Below, piece after piece: positions 9,786-18,330 of a DNA stretch of 64,000 nt. The translations under genes and the position numbers were made by a program. The notes under the pieces are model-generated. The model worked only from the letters and a program-made list of their open reading frames with translations. It was not told the DNA's origin and searched no databases. This DNA comes from an uncultured Sphingomonadaceae bacterium (GTDB lineage: Bacteria; Pseudomonadota; Alphaproteobacteria; Sphingomonadales; Sphingomonadaceae), in the NCBI GenBank assembly GCA_947493955.1, contig CANLSQ010000002.1, positions 1 through 64,000 on the forward strand, given 5' to 3'. The stretch's first letter is position 1, and each line of letters opens with the position of its first letter.

Positions 9786-10190
9786 ATGATTGACCTTCTT
9801 CTTGCCATGGCTCTCGCCAGTACCACGGCACAGAATGCTGATACTATTGCTGCCATGCCAGAGGATTATTCTGTACTGGAAACAGCACAATTCAGAAAAC
9901 CGATTTATTATGCACAGCGCCATGAAATGGCGGCTGAACGGGCTGCCAAAAAAGCCAAATGCAAGTTACCAACAGCAGAGCAATGGGTCTATGCTCGAAT
10001 AGAGGCGGCGATATTGGTCGCGCCCAATGGCGAACTCGTCAAAATTGTGCCCGTCGAAAGCGGGTGCCGGGAATTGGAAGTGTACATGGTTAATCATCTT
10101 TCCAAATATGGAAAGAAGGCAGGACCAATCTCGACGAGTGGCGAAACTACCTGGTATAAAACGGCGATGCATTTTCGCTGGCCTGAATGA
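9786..10190 (+). CDS. Exported protein of unknown function
   Basis: A 134-residue protein with a short signal peptide (MIDLLLAMALASTTAQNA). The C-terminal half (AAILVAPNGELVKIVPVESGC...YKTAMHFRWPE) has the feel of a TonB C-terminal-like beta/alpha fold, but the match is by eye and weak. Its stop codon overlaps the start of the downstream ThiF/MoeB gene (ATGA), so the two are probably translated together. No function assigned. Confidence 0.6.
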   Translation: MIDLLLAMALASTTAQNADTIAAMPEDYSVLETAQFRKPIYYAQRHEMAAERAAKKAKCKLPTAEQWVYARIEAAILVAPNGELVKIVPVESGCRELEVYMVNHLSKYGKKAGPISTSGETTWYKTAMHFRWPE

Positions 10191-10969
10191 GCGGTCTAAC
10201 AGACGAGCAGCTTGACCGATATGCGCGCCATATCGTCTTGCGGGACGTCGGCGGTGTCGGTCAGAAGAAGATACTGGACGCGCACATATTAATCGTCGGC
10301 GCAGGTGGTATTGGTTGTCCTGCGATACAGTATCTCGCGGCTGCAGGCGTCGGCGCGTTGACGATCGTTGATGATGATGTGGTGTCCTTGTCCAACCTTC
10401 AGCGGCAGGTTTTGTTTTCTTCAGAGGACATTGGATTGCCGAAGGTCGATGTTGCCGAAAGAGCCGCGCAACGGATAAATCCGGAAGTATTAATAAACAC
10501 AGTTAATCAACGACTTACCGCGCAGCATTTTTCCGATGATGCTGCAGCATTTTTTGGCCAGTTTGATGCCATATTGGACGGATCCGACAATTATCAAACC
10601 CGGCTTTTGGTGTCTGACTATTCCATAGCGCACCGTGTCCCGCTGGTATCAGCCGCGATCGGGCAGTTTCAGGGGCAGCTTGGCGTTTTTCGCGGATGGG
10701 AAGCAGACAAGCCCTGTTACCGATGCTTCGTCGGCGATGCGCTAGACCCGGATGATTGCGACAATTGTTCGGAAGTTGGCGTATTGGGGGCGATGGTAGG
10801 ACTGATGGGCAGCTTTGCCGCCATGGAAGCGATCCGGGTGGTTACCGGCTTTGGCGATGACCCGGCTGGCAAGCTGCAATTGTTTGACGGACTTAAGCCA
10901 TCGATGCGCAGCATCAATCTGCCCAAGGATCCGGAATGTAAAAGCTGCGGAACAACGCCCGAGAGCTAG
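10187..10969 (+). CDS. moeB: HesA/MoeB/ThiF family adenylyltransferase
   Basis: E1-like enzyme that adenylates the C-terminus of a sulfur-carrier protein such as MoaD or ThiS. The nucleotide-binding motif is VGAGGIGCPAIQYL (about residues 37-50), followed by VDDDVVSLSNLQRQVLF with the conserved Asp and Arg. A structural zinc site is complete: C177/C180 (CYRC) and C251/C254 (CKSC). Extra cysteines lie at CDNC (191-194). At 260 residues it lacks a rhodanese extension, matching MoeB more than MOCS3. Whether it serves MoaD or ThiS is not shown by the neighbours. Confidence 0.88.
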   Translation: MSGLTDEQLDRYARHIVLRDVGGVGQKKILDAHILIVGAGGIGCPAIQYLAAAGVGALTIVDDDVVSLSNLQRQVLFSSEDIGLPKVDVAERAAQRINPEVLINTVNQRLTAQHFSDDAAAFFGQFDAILDGSDNYQTRLLVSDYSIAHRVPLVSAAIGQFQGQLGVFRGWEADKPCYRCFVGDALDPDDCDNCSEVGVLGAMVGLMGSFAAMEAIRVVTGFGDDPAGKLQLFDGLKPSMRSINLPKDPECKSCGTTPES

Positions 10970-11036
10970 CAACTGGGCAACCAATTGCCTTTCTTCCGAT
11001 ATTGCGCAATGATTGCGGGTAACAGGGGAGAAAATC

Positions 11037-11447
11037 ATGACATTACCAGTAACTGCCTTAACCGCCGCCATTTGCGCTTTGCTGATGATATATCTGATGT
11101 TCAGGGTTATCGGTCAGAGACTGCGTACCGAAACCGGATTTGGCGCAGGCAGCGACCCGAAAATGGACATGGTCCGTGGCTGTCATTCCAATTTGATGGA
11201 GAATGCACCCATCGCGATATTGTTGCTGGCTTTGCTCGAAATGACCAATGCCCATCATTGGACCCTTACCGGACTGGCTGCACTTTTTCTGATTGCGCGT
11301 GTGATCCACATCTATGGCATGTATCAACATTTCGCGGACAAAACCGTTCGGTTTCGCCAGCTTGGTGTTATGGGCTCGACACTGTCCATTCTCGCAATGG
11401 CACTTTGGGTGATCTATCTTTTCGTGACGGTCAATCTGCTGAACTAA
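11037..11447 (+). CDS. MAPEG family membrane protein
   Basis: Member of the membrane-associated eicosanoid/glutathione metabolism family, 136 residues, with four predicted membrane segments. Family features are RTETGFG near the end of helix 1, then a polar stretch with CHSNLMENAPIAILLLALLE, and ARVIHIYGMY in the third helix. ATG 11037 is chosen because GGGGAG lies 6 nt upstream. Substrate unknown; bacterial MAPEG proteins may have glutathione transferase activity. It converges with the GFA-family gene, overlapping it by 4 nt. Confidence 0.85.
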   Translation: MTLPVTALTAAICALLMIYLMFRVIGQRLRTETGFGAGSDPKMDMVRGCHSNLMENAPIAILLLALLEMTNAHHWTLTGLAALFLIARVIHIYGMYQHFADKTVRFRQLGVMGSTLSILAMALWVIYLFVTVNLLN

Positions 11448-11782
11448 AAGCTCGCCCCATCCACTTCGCGGACTGGCAGGTGCTGCCAGTCGGTCGGCTC
11501 GAATATGCGCATATTCACTGCCATCCGGTCAGGCGGCGCCGTGCGCGGCGTCCAATGGGTGTGTGTACCGCAACGCTTGCAGTTCCAAAGCGTGATCATC
11601 TTGTCCCCTTGCACATAGCTATTTAAAATCTCTGGTTGTGCGTCAATGGTCACCACTTCTGGATTCCAGAAACCACCCCGCCAGCCGCTTTTTCGGCACA
11701 AGGAACAATTGCATTGCAGCGTTTCCTTGGGCGGTGACGGCACCGTGATCTGCACCGCCCCGCAATGACACTGCCCTTTCAT
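11444..11782 (-). CDS. GFA family zinc protein (CENP-V/Gfa domain)
   Basis: Small zinc protein of the glutathione-dependent formaldehyde-activating enzyme family. Conserved cysteines are C5/C7 (GQCHCGAV), CNCSLC around residues 24-29, and CKRCGTHTHW further on, matching the two zinc sites. Many such proteins have no proven activity, so a role in formaldehyde metabolism is not assumed even though a formaldehyde operon lies at 54.6-58.1 kb. It sits 14 nt downstream of the sirtuin gene in the same direction, likely one transcript. Confidence 0.85.
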   Translation of the reverse strand: MKGQCHCGAVQITVPSPPKETLQCNCSLCRKSGWRGGFWNPEVVTIDAQPEILNSYVQGDKMITLWNCKRCGTHTHWTPRTAPPDRMAVNMRIFEPTDWQHLPVREVDGASF

Positions 11783-11796
11783 TTCAACCCCTTATT

Positions 11797-12501
11797 TCAT
11801 CCATCGTTCAACACATCCTCAACCCATGTGGGTACCAGTTCCCCAGCCTTGCCCATACGACTTTCATCAAAGTAGAGGCTGCCATCGGACGGATCCAGAT
11901 TCATTTCCAGCGTTTGCGCGCCATAATGAGCCGCCGATCGTACAAATCCCGCCGCCGGATAAACGGCTCCGGAGGTTCCGATGGAAACAAACAGGTCGCA
12001 TTGTGCCAGAGCCAGTTCAATCCGCTCCATCTGATAAGGCATTTCGCCAAACCAGACGATATCTGGCCTGAGAGCGATCTGGCCACAATTGGGGCAAGCA
12101 GGACCGCTCGACAGACTTTCGGTCACGGCAGAACGCTCCCCGCAAGCCAGACATAGTCCGCTCAAAAGCTCGCCATGCATATGAACCAGCCTCTGCGACC
12201 CGGCCCGGTCATGTAGATCATCGACATTTTGTGTCACCACCAAAAGGTCACCGCCCCAGTTTGCATCCAGCTTGGCCAGCGCCTTATGGGCGGCATTGGG
12301 ATGCACGGTCTGCAATTTACTGCGCCGCTCGTCGTAAAATTTCTGGACCAGCGCTGGATCCCGCTGAAACGCCTCCGGCGTCGCGACATCTTCAACCCGG
12401 TGTCCTTCCCAAAGGCCATCGGGTCCGCGAAAGGTTGCGACGCCGCTTTCGGCGCTAATCCCTGCCCCGGTCAGAATGACAATATTGTTTATTTCGCGCA
12501 T
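11797..12501 (-). CDS. cobB: NAD-dependent protein deacylase (Sir2 family, class III)
   Basis: NAD-dependent lysine deacylase. Visible motifs: GAGIS at residues 12-16, TQNVDDLH at 90-97, catalytic His in VHMHGE (about 109), and four zinc cysteines C117, C120, C136 and C139. Tyr56 and Arg59 in FYDERRSKL form the Y-x-x-R pair typical of SIRT5/CobB enzymes, which remove succinyl or malonyl as well as acetyl groups. Length 234 residues. It is divergent from dapB with a 52-bp gap and is followed closely by the GFA gene. Confidence 0.94.
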   Translation of the reverse strand: MREINNIVILTGAGISAESGVATFRGPDGLWEGHRVEDVATPEAFQRDPALVQKFYDERRSKLQTVHPNAAHKALAKLDANWGGDLLVVTQNVDDLHDRAGSQRLVHMHGELLSGLCLACGERSAVTESLSSGPACPNCGQIALRPDIVWFGEMPYQMERIELALAQCDLFVSIGTSGAVYPAAGFVRSAAHYGAQTLEMNLDPSDGSLYFDESRMGKAGELVPTWVEDVLNDG

Positions 12502-12553
12502 AACGCTATGCCAGCAGCTTCTGCAAAATAATGCAAGCCTAGGGTGGGAAGTT

Positions 12554-13288
12554 ATGACATCAATCGGGATTATCGGCAGTCAGGGCCGGATGGGCCATGC
12601 CCTCGTGAATGCCATTGGCGAGCAGGAAGAGCTCAGTCACGCCGGCGGCGTAGATCAGGATGACGATTTTGCCGCACTGCTTGCGCAGAGCGATGTGCTG
12701 GTCGATTTCTCGGTGCCCGATGGCCTGAGCAATCGCCTCGACCTGTGCGCAGCGGCCGGCAAACCCATGCTGGTTGGCACCACGGGACTTGAACCCGCGC
12801 ACCACCTGTCGATTGATGCAGCTGCGAAGACTGTTCCCGTGCTGCAGACCGGTAATACCTCACTGGGCGTCAATATGCTGGTGGCCCTGGTGAAAGAGGC
12901 TGCGGCACGCCTGGGCGATGACTGGGACATTGAAATTGTTGAAATGCATCACCGGCATAAAGTCGATGCGCCATCCGGCACCGCGATCCTGCTCGGTGAA
13001 GCAGCTGCCAAGGGGCGCGGGATTGATCTGAACGATCATAGCGAGCGCGGGCGGGACGGGCAGACCGGCGCCCGGGCCAAAGGGGCTATCGGTTTTGCGT
13101 CGCTGCGCGGTGGATCGGTCGCCGGCGACCATCAGGTGATTTTGGCAACCGATGAAGAACGCATCGAACTGGGCCATCGCGCCGAAAACCGGATGATCTT
13201 TGCACGCGGCGCGGTAAAGGCGGCGCTATGGCTGACGCAGCAGCAACCGGGTCGCTATGACATGACCGATATGCTCGGTCTCGACTGA
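12554..13288 (+). CDS. dapB: 4-hydroxy-tetrahydrodipicolinate reductase
   Basis: NAD(P)H-dependent step of lysine and diaminopimelate synthesis. The dinucleotide motif is GIIGSQGRMGHAL at the N-terminus. The catalytic and substrate region is EIVEMHHRHKVDAPSGTA (about residues 130-147), and GAIGFASLRGGSVAGDH is also characteristic. ATG 12554 gives 244 residues; the frame is open upstream but no homologous residues lie there. Followed by the M48 protease gene after 37 nt. Confidence 0.96.
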   Translation: MTSIGIIGSQGRMGHALVNAIGEQEELSHAGGVDQDDDFAALLAQSDVLVDFSVPDGLSNRLDLCAAAGKPMLVGTTGLEPAHHLSIDAAAKTVPVLQTGNTSLGVNMLVALVKEAAARLGDDWDIEIVEMHHRHKVDAPSGTAILLGEAAAKGRGIDLNDHSERGRDGQTGARAKGAIGFASLRGGSVAGDHQVILATDEERIELGHRAENRMIFARGAVKAALWLTQQQPGRYDMTDMLGLD

Positions 13289-13325
13289 CGGAGTTGGCAG
13301 CATTGAATATCGGGAGGGAGACATA

Positions 13326-14522
13326 ATGACAGCATTTAATCCGGAGGCGGCAACCCGCACCTATATTGATGGCCTCGGCGCAGACGCGCTGGCCAAGGCC
13401 GCCGACTATACCATCGGCAATCACTGGTTGCTGCTTTGGGGCCTGCTGGTTTCCGCGCTGGTCACCTGGATCATCGTCCGTACCGGCCTGCTCGACCGGC
13501 TGGCTGGTAAGTTATCGGCGCGCGGCTTTGTTGTCCGTACCTGGATCATCTGCGCCGTCTTTTTCCTGATCTCGACAATATTAACGCTGCCCTGGACGCT
13601 TTATACCGATCATTTCCGGCAACATGCCTATGATCTGTCGAGCCAGCCACTTGGCGATTTTCTGATGCAGGGCGGTGTTTCGCTCATCATGTCCGCTATT
13701 TTTGGCGGCCTGTTCTTCCTTGGTATCTATACCCTGATCCGCAAGACCGGGCGGCGCTGGTGGGTCTGGTCCGGCGGCTTGGCGGCAGCGACCATACTAG
13801 TCTTGCTGCTACTGGGACCGGTCCTGATAGAGCCTTTGTTCAACGAATATAAACCGCTACCCGATGGCGAAGTGAAAACCGCGCTGGTGGCCATGGCGGA
13901 AGAGGCTGGCATTCAGGAAGATCGCATTTTTGTCTATGACGGTTCCCGCCAGTCTGAAAATTTCACCGCCAATGTCGCTGGCATCGGTGGCGCGGCACGC
14001 ATTGCCATTTCTGACGTAGCCTTGACCTCGGCATCCTTGGACGAAGTGAAAGCCGTGACCGGTCATGAAATCGGCCATTATGTGCTCGGCCATATCTGGC
14101 GCTATGTTATCATCTTTCCACTACTCGCCATCGCGCTCTTCTTCCTCGCCGACCGGCTTTATCTGCGCTTCGCAAGGCTGTTCGGCAGCGATGCGGAAAT
14201 TGGCGACCCGCGCGGCTTACCCGTTTTGATTTTCATTGTTTCGCTCTTTTCTCTGCTGACCCAGCCGATCACCAATGCGCTTACCCGCATCGGCGAACGC
14301 GAGGCGGACGCCTATTCGCTGGAACATGCCGAGCTTCCCGACGCGCTGGCCAGCGCGCTCTTGAAAACTGCTGAATATCGCTATGCCCGACCGCATCCGG
14401 TGCAGGAAATGATCTTCTACACCCATCCATCGGTCGAGAAACGCGTGCTTAACGCGATGGAATGGAAAGCGGCGAACATGGCCCCCACTGGGTCAGCGGC
14501 GGAAACGCAAAGCACACCATGA
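13326..14522 (+). CDS. M48 family metallopeptidase (Ste24/CAAX protease type)
   Basis: Integral membrane zinc protease. The catalytic motif HEIGHYVLGH is at residues about 247-256, and the third ligand is expected in the GEREADAYSLEH segment (about 317-328). Around seven hydrophobic segments surround these, as in Ste24-like CAAX prenyl protease 1 relatives. In bacteria these proteins probably serve membrane-protein quality control; the substrate is unknown. AGGGAG lies just upstream of ATG 13326. The stop overlaps the nth start (ATGA). Confidence 0.92.
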   Translation: MTAFNPEAATRTYIDGLGADALAKAADYTIGNHWLLLWGLLVSALVTWIIVRTGLLDRLAGKLSARGFVVRTWIICAVFFLISTILTLPWTLYTDHFRQHAYDLSSQPLGDFLMQGGVSLIMSAIFGGLFFLGIYTLIRKTGRRWWVWSGGLAAATILVLLLLGPVLIEPLFNEYKPLPDGEVKTALVAMAEEAGIQEDRIFVYDGSRQSENFTANVAGIGGAARIAISDVALTSASLDEVKAVTGHEIGHYVLGHIWRYVIIFPLLAIALFFLADRLYLRFARLFGSDAEIGDPRGLPVLIFIVSLFSLLTQPITNALTRIGEREADAYSLEHAELPDALASALLKTAEYRYARPHPVQEMIFYTHPSVEKRVLNAMEWKAANMAPTGSAAETQSTP

Positions 14523-15157
14523 AGAAAGACGATATTTTTGAATTTTACTCACGGCTGGCGGCGGATAATCCGTCGCCGGAGACAGAGCTGAACTACGGTA
14601 ACGTCTATCAACTGGTGGTCGCGGTGGCCCTGTCGGCGCAATCAACCGATATTGGCGTGAACAAGGCGACGCGGCTATTGTTTGAACAGGTCAAGACGCC
14701 AGGGCAGATGGTCGATCTGGGTCTTGATGGCCTGAAAGAGCATATCAAGACGATCGGGCTTTATAATACCAAAGCGAAAAACGTCATCGCGCTGTCCGAG
14801 TTGCTGATCGCCGACTATGGCGGAGAGGTACCAGCGGATCGTGATGAGTTGACCAAGTTGCCCGGCGTGGGTCGCAAGACCGCCAATGTCGTCATGAACT
14901 GCGCCTTTGGTGCAGAGACGTTTGCTGTCGATACTCATATTTTCCGGGTCGGCAATCGCACCGGACTGGCGCCGGGCAAAACCGTATTGGCCGTCGAGAA
15001 AAAGCTTGAAAAGCAAACCCCAAGTCCATTCCGTGTCCATGCCCATCATTGGCTGATCCTGCACGGCCGCTATATCTGCAAGGCACGCAAACCAGAATGC
15101 TGGCGCTGTCCGGTTATCGACCTGTGCCGCTTCAAAAAGAAAACGCCCGCTCCCTGA
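14519..15157 (+). CDS. nth: Endonuclease III
   Basis: DNA glycosylase/AP lyase removing oxidised pyrimidines. The helix-hairpin-helix LPGVGRKTAN (residues 114-123) contains the catalytic Lys120, and VDTH supplies Asp138, both at the same numbers as in E. coli. The [4Fe-4S] cluster cysteines are C187, C194, C197 and C203 with the classic C-x6-C-x2-C-x5-C spacing. ATG 14519 overlaps the M48 protease stop; starting here gives 212 residues and correct alignment of the catalytic positions. Confidence 0.97.
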   Translation: MKKDDIFEFYSRLAADNPSPETELNYGNVYQLVVAVALSAQSTDIGVNKATRLLFEQVKTPGQMVDLGLDGLKEHIKTIGLYNTKAKNVIALSELLIADYGGEVPADRDELTKLPGVGRKTANVVMNCAFGAETFAVDTHIFRVGNRTGLAPGKTVLAVEKKLEKQTPSPFRVHAHHWLILHGRYICKARKPECWRCPVIDLCRFKKKTPAP

Positions 15158-15268
15158 CCGAAACGTCCTGACCCGTCCATGGCGCAGACTACCGTTCAGC
15201 TTTCAGAAATCCCGCAAGGCGTAGCTTTCAAAAAGTTCGGGTCGTCAGTTCACTTAGGGAGAGACCTT

Positions 15269-15685
15269 ATGAAACTATTAGCCCCCATCCTGATGGGTTC
15301 GATTTTGACCGTGGCCGGAGCCGCCTATGCCGGCGAGAAACGATCAAAAGATGATAGATATATCATAGAGAAAATCGGCGAACCCAAAAGCTGCATAATC
15401 CGTTCCCAGATTCGCTCTACCGATGTCATTGATGACCGGACGATCGATTTCAAAATGCGCAATGGCGATATTTATCGCAACACACTGCCCAACAAATGCA
15501 GCGGACTGCGTTTTGAGGAAGCCTTTTCCTATCGCACATCCACCAACCGGCTGTGCAACGTGGATATCATTCGCGTGCTGGACAGCACCGCCGGACGCAT
15601 AGAGACCCGCGGTGCCTGTGGTTTGGGGAAATTTCAGGAAATCACCAAGACCAAGCGCGAAAAGGCAAAAAAGAACGAAAGCTGA
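15269..15685 (+). CDS. Exported DUF6491-type protein
   Basis: A 138-residue protein with a signal peptide ending near AGAAYAG. The mature part carries the pattern CIIRSQIRSTDVIDDRTIDF, then RNGDIYRNTLPNKC, LCNVDIIRVLD and ACGLGKF, with four cysteines that could pair. I recognise this as the DUF6491 family common in sphingomonads; function unknown. ATG 15269 is preceded by AGGGAGAG at a good distance. A paralogue lies at 31679-32071. The basic tail (TKTKREKAKKNES) is unusual. It lies just upstream of tRNA-Arg. Confidence 0.75.
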   Translation: MKLLAPILMGSILTVAGAAYAGEKRSKDDRYIIEKIGEPKSCIIRSQIRSTDVIDDRTIDFKMRNGDIYRNTLPNKCSGLRFEEAFSYRTSTNRLCNVDIIRVLDSTAGRIETRGACGLGKFQEITKTKREKAKKNES

Positions 15686-15765
15686 AATAGCGCCGTTTCT
15701 GCAAAATTAGTGATTGGCAAAGCGCCCTGCCCGCTGCTAAGCGCTCTGTCGGTATCTGATACCCG

Positions 15766-15842
<77 letters not shown>

Positions 15843-16297
15843 TTATTTCAATGACTTAACGGACTTGCCAATACCTCGTATTGCGTCTGGGCAGGACCTG
15901 GGTAGGACGTATCAAACAACGATAGACATTAAGTGACTTGGAAACGGCTCTTGGAATCGAACCGCATCGTCGCCAGACAAACCATGCACCAGAATCTTCC
16001 GGCTAGAGCATGACGGGCATGGCCTCTGGATGAATCGACTTCACAATTGAATTGGGTTCACAAGTTAAGGGCAAATTTGCGCCCCAGTTTCGGACGTTCT
16101 TTTGGATTCTGCTTTATCCCGAAAGCGGACGCTGGATCTGTTTTATTCCATTCGAGCGATCATGGTTTTGAATGAATCGGCAATCTGATCAAACTTTGTC
16201 TCTTTCCAACATGTCGATCAAACTACTCACCATCGCCGTTTATAGTAGCGAAATGAAAAACCTACTCTAACTGTTTTCAGCTAAATCAAGTCAATCC
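15843..16297. other. Gene-free region downstream of tRNA-Arg
   Basis: About 455 bp with no credible open reading frame. A weak GC-repeat-like motif (CCCGAAAGCGGACGC near 16117-16131) resembles extragenic repeats seen elsewhere in alphaproteobacteria. The position directly after a tRNA 3' end is where an attachment site remnant would be expected, but no second copy of the tRNA end was found by eye. Confidence 0.4.
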
Positions 16298-16723
16298 TCA
16301 GTTGCTAACGAACCACTTTATTCGATATGGGAATTGACCGTTGGTAGAAACAATGCTGGTCCATTCTTGGCCATCATCTGCCAACTTTATGGAAGCCGGT
16401 TCGCCTCTTTTGGATGGCCTTTGCCCCCGAATGATCGGAATCTGCGCAAATACCTCGCCGCCAAAAATCGTCAGAAAAGTGGCATCGACAAAATGTTCAA
16501 CCCTGCCGCCCGCCCAATGGACACGGACAGATTTTCCTGAGCGGATTGCCGTGAGCAGTTTTTCTTTGGTTCCGCCAGTCGCATTGCCGTCCCTGTCTTG
16601 CGAATATACCAGATGCCAAGCGGTTTGAAGCTGACCTTCGTCCTTAACTTCCGTTGCAGCAGCTTGTGATTGCGTCAAAGCCAGCATCACTAGTGTTGAT
16701 GCCAAAAAAGACTGTTTGATCAT
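16298..16723 (-). CDS. Exported protein of unknown function
   Basis: A 141-residue protein with a clear signal peptide (MIKQSFLASTLVMLALTQSQAAA). The mature part, beginning TEVKDEGQLQTAWHLVYSQDRDG, has a central RSGKSVRVHWAGGRVEHFVDATFLT segment and ends GQFPYRIKWFVSN. I do not recognise the family. ATG 16723 is preferred over an upstream start at 16738 because the signal peptide then has a normal short basic N-region. It is flanked by gene-poor DNA; its neighbours are not obviously related. Confidence 0.6.
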   Translation of the reverse strand: MIKQSFLASTLVMLALTQSQAAATEVKDEGQLQTAWHLVYSQDRDGNATGGTKEKLLTAIRSGKSVRVHWAGGRVEHFVDATFLTIFGGEVFAQIPIIRGQRPSKRGEPASIKLADDGQEWTSIVSTNGQFPYRIKWFVSN

Positions 16724-16935
16724 GATTTCTTTTCCCATTTAATTTCCAGATAAACTCAATTTCACGAATAATTTTGCTCCGTTTAGATCGGCGTTTAGCG
16801 GCTTGGAAAAACCTCAAATCGGGGTGAACAACTGTCGATATAATTGTCATATTATTCGTGGTCACATAGAGCCGCGAGCCGAGTTCAATCGATGGGACAA
16901 GTGCAATCCAGCTTGTCCGGATTGCTGCCTGCAAA

Positions 16936-17625
16936 CTAGAAATTTTCTAGCCATGGACGCAACTCGATCTCCCAGGTCCAGGCGCTTCGATCCTGCGCGG
17001 CGATCTGAAAATAAGATTCTGCAATGGCGTGAGGATCAAGGCAGATTTTCGAATCATCATAGGGTTCGCCGCGATCTGGTTGGTGTATCAGCCCGTCGAT
17101 GACAAAATGCACGACATGGATATTCTGTGGCGCAAGCTCGCGTGCGAGGCTCTGGCACAGACCCCGCAGCGCAAACTTCCCCATGGCAAAAGCAGAAGAA
17201 TTTGCATAACCCTTGATAGCTGCCGAGGCCCCGGTGAACAGCATAGTTCCGGCTCCAGTTTTTTGCATCCGGCGGGCACTTTGTTTGGCTGCAAGGAAAG
17301 CACCAATTGCATTCACATCAACTGATTGCTGAATTTCCTCCGGGTCGAGCTCTGTCACGGGCCCGCTGATATACGCGCCGGCATTGTAGATCATTTCCGA
17401 GAGTGAAAGGTCCGCTTTATCGATCTGTTCAAACAAGTTGGCGACGTCTTGTTGCTTGGTTGCATCGCACCTGATGGTCAAAGCGTCGATCTCTTCGGCC
17501 AGATTACTCAGGTCCGTAGTGTCCCGGGCAGCGAGAACGACCTTGTTGCCACTTCGGGAAAATCGCCTTGCAAGTGCAGCGCTAAGTCCGGACCCCGCCC
17601 CGATAATAAGAGTTGCTTGACGCAT
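16936..17625 (-). CDS. SDR family protein lacking the catalytic Tyr
   Basis: Short-chain dehydrogenase/reductase fold, 229 residues. The cofactor loop is IIGAGSGLSAALAR (G9, G11 and G13 variant) and the structural motif NAG is at 81-83. The usual catalytic Y-x-x-x-K reads FAMGK, with Phe146 in place of Tyr and Lys150 kept, while Ser134 is near its expected position. This replacement is seen in a clade of proteobacterial SDR-like proteins with the following ARELAPQNIHVVHFVIDG segment. The activity may therefore differ from a normal oxidoreductase or be absent. Substrate unknown. Confidence 0.85.
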   Translation of the reverse strand: MRQATLIIGAGSGLSAALARRFSRSGNKVVLAARDTTDLSNLAEEIDALTIRCDATKQQDVANLFEQIDKADLSLSEMIYNAGAYISGPVTELDPEEIQQSVDVNAIGAFLAAKQSARRMQKTGAGTMLFTGASAAIKGYANSSAFAMGKFALRGLCQSLARELAPQNIHVVHFVIDGLIHQPDRGEPYDDSKICLDPHAIAESYFQIAAQDRSAWTWEIELRPWLENF

Positions 17626-17764
17626 TGGTTGGATCTGCCTTCTTGCTGATGGTTGGAATATTGTTGTGGTTGGTCAGTGTGACGAATATTTTCATGCGAC
17701 AATTCACCTTCTCGAAGAAGAAGCCAGTCGGTCGCGAAGGAGATATTGTGGATCGTCTGAACTG

Positions 17765-18202
17765 CTAAGGAGACGGTTCGTGAGCAGAGTCCGAAACCGC
17801 GTCGATGACGTAGGTTCTAGCTACAAAAAGCCAAGGGATTGCGATCGCATCTATCAATGCACCGGCGGCGTTTGCGTGCAAGAGTGCCTGTCCAGCGGCA
17901 TCAAGTTCTCCACGCGACATCAAAGGATAGCCAACAGCAGCAATCCACAGAATTTTGTAACCAAACTGCAAAAGCAGTATCGGCAGCATCTTCACTGGAA
18001 ACCGTAATCCGATAATGGCGATCAGCGAGAGTGCGCCCCAAAAAGCAAATGCGACGCCCTCGGTCGGCTCGAAATTTCCCCAGTGCTCGATAAGCGTGCC
18101 CCAGGCCGTGAAGGCAAACAAAACTCCGGTAAGAAAAAACGGTACCCGCATTACCCACCGACGCCAAGTCGAAACTTCGAATTCAATGCCAGAATTGGCC
18201 AT
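17765..18202 (-). CDS. Four-helix membrane protein of unknown function
   Basis: A 145-residue inner-membrane protein. Predicted membrane segments are VPFFLTGVLFAFTAWGTLI, VAFAFWGALSLIAIIGLRF, LPILLLQFGYKILWIAAVGY and ALIDAIAIPWLFVARTYVI. Start chosen at ATG 18202 (MANSGIEFEV); a longer form would need a non-ATG codon at 18265. No family recognised. It is divergent from the AraC-type regulator gene at 18331, which may control it. Confidence 0.6.
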   Translation of the reverse strand: MANSGIEFEVSTWRRWVMRVPFFLTGVLFAFTAWGTLIEHWGNFEPTEGVAFAFWGALSLIAIIGLRFPVKMLPILLLQFGYKILWIAAVGYPLMSRGELDAAGQALLHANAAGALIDAIAIPWLFVARTYVIDAVSDSAHEPSP

Positions 18203-18330
18203 AGAAAAACCCCAAAAATCGGCGCGTGAAAGCGCTATGGTTGAAAAAAAACAAACACCCACCAATTTCTTAAGGTGTTGCCGATTTTTACTATAACCAG
18301 AAGACCAGCGCCATTACTCGTCGTAACAAT

